A stretch of DNA of 7,320 nucleotides. Origin: Candidatus Hodarchaeota archaeon. Lineage in GTDB: Archaea; Asgardarchaeota; Heimdallarchaeia; Hodarchaeales; Hodarchaeaceae. The stretch spans positions 1 through 7,320 of the forward strand of contig JAEOSP010000280.1 in the NCBI GenBank assembly GCA_016840305.1, given 5' to 3'. This document shows, piece by piece, positions 6,136-7,320 of this stretch. The notes under the pieces are model-generated. The model was not told where the DNA came from, made no database searches, and saw nothing but the letters and a program-made list of their open reading frames with translations. The translations under genes were made by a program, and so were the position numbers. Within the stretch, counting starts at the first letter, position 1. Every line of letters starts with the position of its first letter.

Positions 6136-7320
6136 ATGAAAAATCTTGAGATATCACGTTTATGGCTCATATTATTTTTCTCACTATTTCTTGCTCCTCC
6201 CTTAATTGGATCTGAAATGAATGGTATAGCTAGTATTAACACTAATAGTGCTGAAGACCCTTTTCCCTTGTTCGATAGAAACCAGACCCTAGAAATGGCA
6301 TTTATCTTCATAAATTATGATACTGGAGTAGTGGATTTTGAGCAAATTGAGTATTATCTTCTAGATAAATTATGGGGGTATGAAACATTTGATTACTTTG
6401 TCAATTATACTTTTTATGAAGCTAATTCATCTTATGAACAAGATTTAGCGATGTTTGTTGATAATGTTGCAGATACTGAGGCTGTGACATCAAAACTCAA
6501 TATGACTGCATTGGAGGACCAGGCAAGGGACGGACATTTGCGTGATATCTTTTATGAGCAGAATGGAACAGCAATTCCAGCTGAAGAAGTAGAAGAATGG
6601 TTTCACAATAATCCCTACGAATCCTCGTCTGATTATTGTTATTATGTTTTAAATCTCACAAAATTTGATACGGCTGATCATTCCGAAGAACATTGGTTCA
6701 CAGTAGAGGAAATTAGTCCTGATACTGGTATTCAACGTCATTGGTGGCGCAATGAATGGGATTTTCCGTTAAACTTTGATGCGAAGTTCCCATATGCAGG
6801 TTATGGACAAAAATATCGAGATTACTTTTTTGACCCAACATCGTACCAATGGTATACTCAATGGTATTATTTATGGAATGACAGAAATCCATATGTGCGT
6901 CACTATGCAAGAATGGATTTAGATGAGTTTATGAGTATAGGTGCAGACGCCAATGATTATTTAGAACAATGGATATTCGATATAGTGTTATTTCAGCATT
7001 ATATACCAAATCCAGTATATGGAACCAATATCTCAATAGATTTAGTGGTTTTTCATAATGTATCTCATCTGGGCCTGAATACCTCTGATTTGGAATGGGT
7101 AGTGAATGAAACAGAAATACAAGAAGCATTCTCTGAGTTAGCGCCAAATTCAGAATTAACCATAAGAATAACATTCGCGAACTGGACAAATTATCCAGAA
7201 CTGCAATTCTATTTCGATGATGCAGAGATAGACTCCCAAGAAGCCTACAATGGCGATCCTCCAATTCGGGATTATCATTATTACGATGGTTTTTTCTTAT
7301 TCGAAGAACGTCTATGGAGA
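6136..7320 (+). CDS. Secreted, sequon-rich surface protein of unknown family (3' end beyond the window)
   Basis: The frame is open for 395 codons from ATG 6136 to the window end, so the C-terminus is missing. An in-frame TAA at 6118-6120 leaves this ATG as the only upstream start. The first 26 residues form a signal peptide (MKNLEISRLW, then a hydrophobic core to about residue 24). The mature part is acidic and very aromatic: 14 Trp and many Tyr, with clusters such as RHWWRNEWDF (201-210) and YQWYTQWYYLW (237-247). Eleven N-X-S/T sequons are present (Asn49, 90, 97, 122, 143, 173, 298, 308, 315, 324, 349), and there is a single Cys (168), both suited to an extracellular N-glycosylated protein. 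No catalytic motif is recognised in the visible part; a C-terminal membrane anchor may follow outside the window. The gene is divergent from the membrane-protein gene and may be regulated with it. Confidence 0.75.
   Translation, partial: MKNLEISRLWLILFFSLFLAPPLIGSEMNGIASINTNSAEDPFPLFDRNQTLEMAFIFINYDTGVVDFEQIEYYLLDKLWGYETFDYFVNYTFYEANSSYEQDLAMFVDNVADTEAVTSKLNMTALEDQARDGHLRDIFYEQNGTAIPAEEVEEWFHNNPYESSSDYCYYVLNLTKFDTADHSEEHWFTVEEISPDTGIQRHWWRNEWDFPLNFDAKFPYAGYGQKYRDYFFDPTSYQWYTQWYYLWNDRNPYVRHYARMDLDEFMSIGADANDYLEQWIFDIVLFQHYIPNPVYGTNISIDLVVFHNVSHLGLNTSDLEWVVNETEIQEAFSELAPNSELTIRITFANWTNYPELQFYFDDAEIDSQEAYNGDPPIRDYHYYDGFFLFEERLWR

Noticed and set aside
6117..7264. Several - strand frames (6117-6311, 6713-6910, 6929-7264) opposite the secreted-protein gene.
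   Set aside because: The + strand frame is open for 395 codons with a signal peptide and many sequons, a well-placed TATA box and a bounded start; the - strand frames show no domain.

Overview
This AT-rich window looks archaeal. The longest protein is a hydroxymethylglutaryl-CoA synthase (HMGS) of the archaeal type (GEFACK around the nucleophile, YGSGAGSD near the end of the fold), carrying a DUF35-type zinc-ribbon/OB-fold tail. Two start sites sit behind archaeal-looking TATA boxes at leaderless or short-leader distance. The two exported or ectodomain-bearing proteins are rich in N-glycosylation sequons. Low GC, large membrane and secreted proteins without a recognisable name, and a bacterial-style Fpg would suit an Asgard archaeon (Heimdallarchaeia-like), but that placement is inference, not something the sequence proves.

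Layout. Positions 1-235 are non-coding leader sequence with no identifiable gene. On the + strand there follow a NIPA/EamA-like nine-helix membrane transporter (236-1063) and, 14 bases later, a complete formamidopyrimidine-DNA glycosylase (1078-1926); the two are probably co-transcribed. They converge, with only 15 bases between stop codons, on a - strand gene (1942-3624) for the 560-residue HMGS-DUF35 fusion. A 386-base gap (3625-4010) holds the promoter of that gene, an inverted repeat and a short protein-like open frame of unknown meaning. Then comes a - strand gene (4011-6005) for a 664-residue multi-pass membrane protein with a beta-rich ectodomain, a large cytosolic middle and a PH-like C-terminus. 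A 130-base divergent promoter region separates it from a + strand gene (6136 to beyond the window end) for a secreted, sequon-rich protein of unknown family, of which 395 residues are visible.

How they fit together. The transporter and glycosylase share a transcription unit but no obvious pathway. The HMGS-like fusion would act in mevalonate/isoprenoid (archaeal lipid) synthesis if it is a true HMGS. Archaeal HMGS normally works in a complex with acetoacetyl-CoA thiolase and a separate DUF35 protein; here the DUF35 part is on the same chain, while thiolase is not in the window and the surroundings of the active-site cysteine are unusual. The divergent membrane protein and secreted glycoprotein may be a cell-surface pair, a guess resting on shared position and sequon content. 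No CRISPR array, rRNA, tRNA, intact transposon or clear defence system was seen. The most interesting points are the fused and diverged HMGS and the unnamed surface-protein pair.
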